Assembly (NCBI GenBank): GCA_021166815.1
Contig: JAJPEO010000343.1
Span: 1 to 21,760, forward strand
DNA: 21,760 nucleotides
Reading direction: 5' to 3'
From: Nocardioides sp.
Lineage (GTDB): Bacteria; Actinomycetota; Actinomycetes; Propionibacteriales; Nocardioidaceae
The notes beneath the pieces were generated by a model. That model was not told the DNA's origin and searched no databases. It saw only the letters and a program-made list of their open reading frames with translations. The translations under genes were made by a program, and so were the position numbers. Below, piece after piece: positions 20,584 through 21,760 of the stretch (its first letter is position 1; each line of letters opens with the position of its first letter).

Positions 20584-21760
20584 CGGCGGTGTCCGGTGGC
20601 GGGGCCAAGGTCACCTTCCTGGTCTACAACGCCGACGGCAGCGGCGGCGTGGCACGCACGGTGGTCAACCTGGCCAACTCACTGGTGGAGATGCGGGAGG
20701 TCGAGGTCGTCTCGGTCGTCGACGGTCCGGCTGGCCCGAGCTTCCCCCTCGACGAGCGGGTCCGGCTGACCGTGCTGACCACGCTGCGCCGCCACGAGCC
20801 GCAGGACCTGCCGCCCGGCGACCGCCGCTGGCGCGACCGGCCGGGCCGCAGCGTCCTCTCCCGCTGGCTGGCCGGGCGTCCCACGCGGCTGCGACAGGGC
20901 GACGGTGGTCGCGACCCGGCCATGACGGCGTGGGGTGATCGGTTGATCCGGCGCAAGATCCGGTCGTTGCGTGGGGGTGTGCTGATCACGACGCGGCCGT
21001 CGTTGCACGTGGCGGCGGCGCGGTGGGCGCGCCCGGGTGTGGTGACGATCGCGCAGGACCACCTCAACTTCCCGACCCGCAGCAAGAGCCCCTCCACGAT
21101 GGCGGCGCAGCGGGAGGCGTTGGAGGGGTTGGACGCGTTCGTGGTGCTGACGGCTGAGGACGAGGTGGACTATCGGGCGTGGGCGCCGGGGGCTCGGGCG
21201 CGGGTGGTGACGATCCCGAATGCGTCGTCGTGGGCGGTGGCTGGGGAGGCGCCGGACCTGTCGGTGCCGGTGGCGGTGACGGGTGGTCGGTTCGAGCATC
21301 GCAAGGGTTTCGTGCGGATGGTGCAGGCGTGGGCCGAGGTGGCGGGGGAGTTCCCGCAGTGGCAGCTGCACATCTATGGCTCGGGTGCGGAGCAGGGGCG
21401 CATCGAGGCGGCGATCGAGTCGTGTGGTGTGGCGGACTCGGTGGTGCTGAAGGGGTACAGCCAGGACTTCGACCGGGTGTTGCGTAGTGGGTCGGTGTAC
21501 TTGATGGCTTCTCACTACGAGGGGTTCCCGATGGTGTTGGTGGAGGCGATGGGCAGTGGGTTGCCGTTGGTGGCCTACGACTGTCCGCGTGGTCCGGCTG
21601 ACGTGATCGAGGACGGGGTCAATGGTCGGCTGGTGCCTGATGGTGATCGGGCGGCGTACGCGGCGGCGTTGCGGGAGGTGTTGTCGGACGTGGGCGTGCG
21701 TGAGCGGATGGCCCGTGCGGGCCTGGAGCGCGCGCATGCCTACCAGCAGGAGCGGATCAC
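20580..21760 (+). CDS. GT4-family glycosyltransferase, copy 2, cut by window edge
   Basis: ATG 20580 overlaps the stop of copy 1 (ATGA), and the frame is open to the window end, giving 393 residues; by comparison with copy 1 only a dozen or so are missing. The N-terminal third (YNADGSGGVARTVVNLANSL) is related to but clearly different from copy 1. From M115 the protein is nearly identical, including GGRFEHRKGF, the E-x7-E motif (EGFPMVLVE) and DCPRGPADVIEDG. The shared C-terminal domain, which binds the nucleotide sugar in GT-B enzymes, implies the same donor, while the different N-terminal domain suggests a different acceptor. It is probably translated together with copy 1 and the sulfotransferase. 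Further copies may lie downstream. Confidence 0.9.
   Translation, partial: MTAVSGGGAKVTFLVYNADGSGGVARTVVNLANSLVEMREVEVVSVVDGPAGPSFPLDERVRLTVLTTLRRHEPQDLPPGDRRWRDRPGRSVLSRWLAGRPTRLRQGDGGRDPAMTAWGDRLIRRKIRSLRGGVLITTRPSLHVAAARWARPGVVTIAQDHLNFPTRSKSPSTMAAQREALEGLDAFVVLTAEDEVDYRAWAPGARARVVTIPNASSWAVAGEAPDLSVPVAVTGGRFEHRKGFVRMVQAWAEVAGEFPQWQLHIYGSGAEQGRIEAAIESCGVADSVVLKGYSQDFDRVLRSGSVYLMASHYEGFPMVLVEAMGSGLPLVAYDCPRGPADVIEDGVNGRLVPDGDRAAYAAALREVLSDVGVRERMARAGLERAHAYQQERI
20922..21617 (+). repeat. Long direct repeat, copy 2 (shared GT4 segment)
   Basis: This is the partner of 19705-20400. It starts abruptly at the ATGACGGCGTGGGGTGATCG sequence, right after diverged DNA, and has the same G/T-ending codon style as copy 1. 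The sharp left boundary and the matching composition point to gene conversion or recombination of this block between copies. Confidence 0.9.

Noticed and set aside
19366..21760. Insertion-sequence or transposon origin for the GT4 duplication.
   Set aside because: No transposase, terminal inverted repeats or target-site duplications are visible; the repeat stays in frame inside two coupled genes, which fits gene duplication and conversion.

Overview
The window comes from a high-GC actinobacterium. The DNA is G+C rich with strongly G/C-ending codons, GTG and TTG starts are used, and genes are packed tightly with 4-bp ATGA or GTGA overlaps. The left end holds a mrp / tatB / DUF1003 / MgtE-N-CBS block of the kind known from Mycobacterium (Rv1224-Rv1232c) and relatives. 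Gene style and content best fit Nocardioides or another Nocardioidaceae. That placement is inference from protein character, not a database result. I see no rRNA, tRNA, CRISPR array, insertion sequence or phage gene. No stretch longer than about 300 bases lacks a gene.

Layout. (1) 1-4475, housekeeping: a membrane protein cut by the left edge (minus strand), a 178-aa conserved hypothetical (plus), then a minus-strand operon transcribed from about 4475 down to 1173 encoding a PRC/MgtE-N/CBS protein, a DUF1003 membrane protein, the Mrp Fe-S carrier ATPase and TatB. (2) 4614-10683, an exported-protein locus on the plus strand: a membrane-anchored endonuclease/exonuclease/phosphatase (EEP) protein, a small lipoprotein, a secreted phospholipase-D-like protein, and a 998-aa secreted protein. 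The last joins a cutinase-like domain that appears catalytically dead, an Ig-like linker, a seven-repeat RCC1 propeller and a second EEP domain. (3) 10727-17034, a translationally coupled surface-glycan operon: LicD fused to a methyltransferase-like domain, a sulfotransferase-like protein, a 69-aa coiled-coil protein, a GtrB/DPM-type GT2, and a YfhO-like GT-C membrane protein. (4) 17070-18266, a single acyl-CoA dehydrogenase closed by a strong hairpin. (5) 18320 to the right edge: a second sulfotransferase-like protein followed by two tandem GT4 genes whose C-terminal two thirds are near-identical DNA.

Working together. Blocks 3 and 5 look like one pathway for a cell-surface glycopolymer, probably phosphate-containing. 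LicD would add a phosphoryl substituent. The GT4 enzymes carry the DCPRGP motif seen in TagE-type poly(glycerol-phosphate) glucosyltransferases. GT2 plus GT-C would glycosylate on the outer face of the membrane, and the sulfotransferases would add sulfate. Block 2 supplies exported phosphodiesterase folds (two EEP, one PLD) next door, which could act on that polymer, on phospholipid or on extracellular DNA. The most unusual items are the cutinase-like/RCC1/EEP fusion protein and the mosaic, recently duplicated GT4 pair, which probably continues beyond the window.
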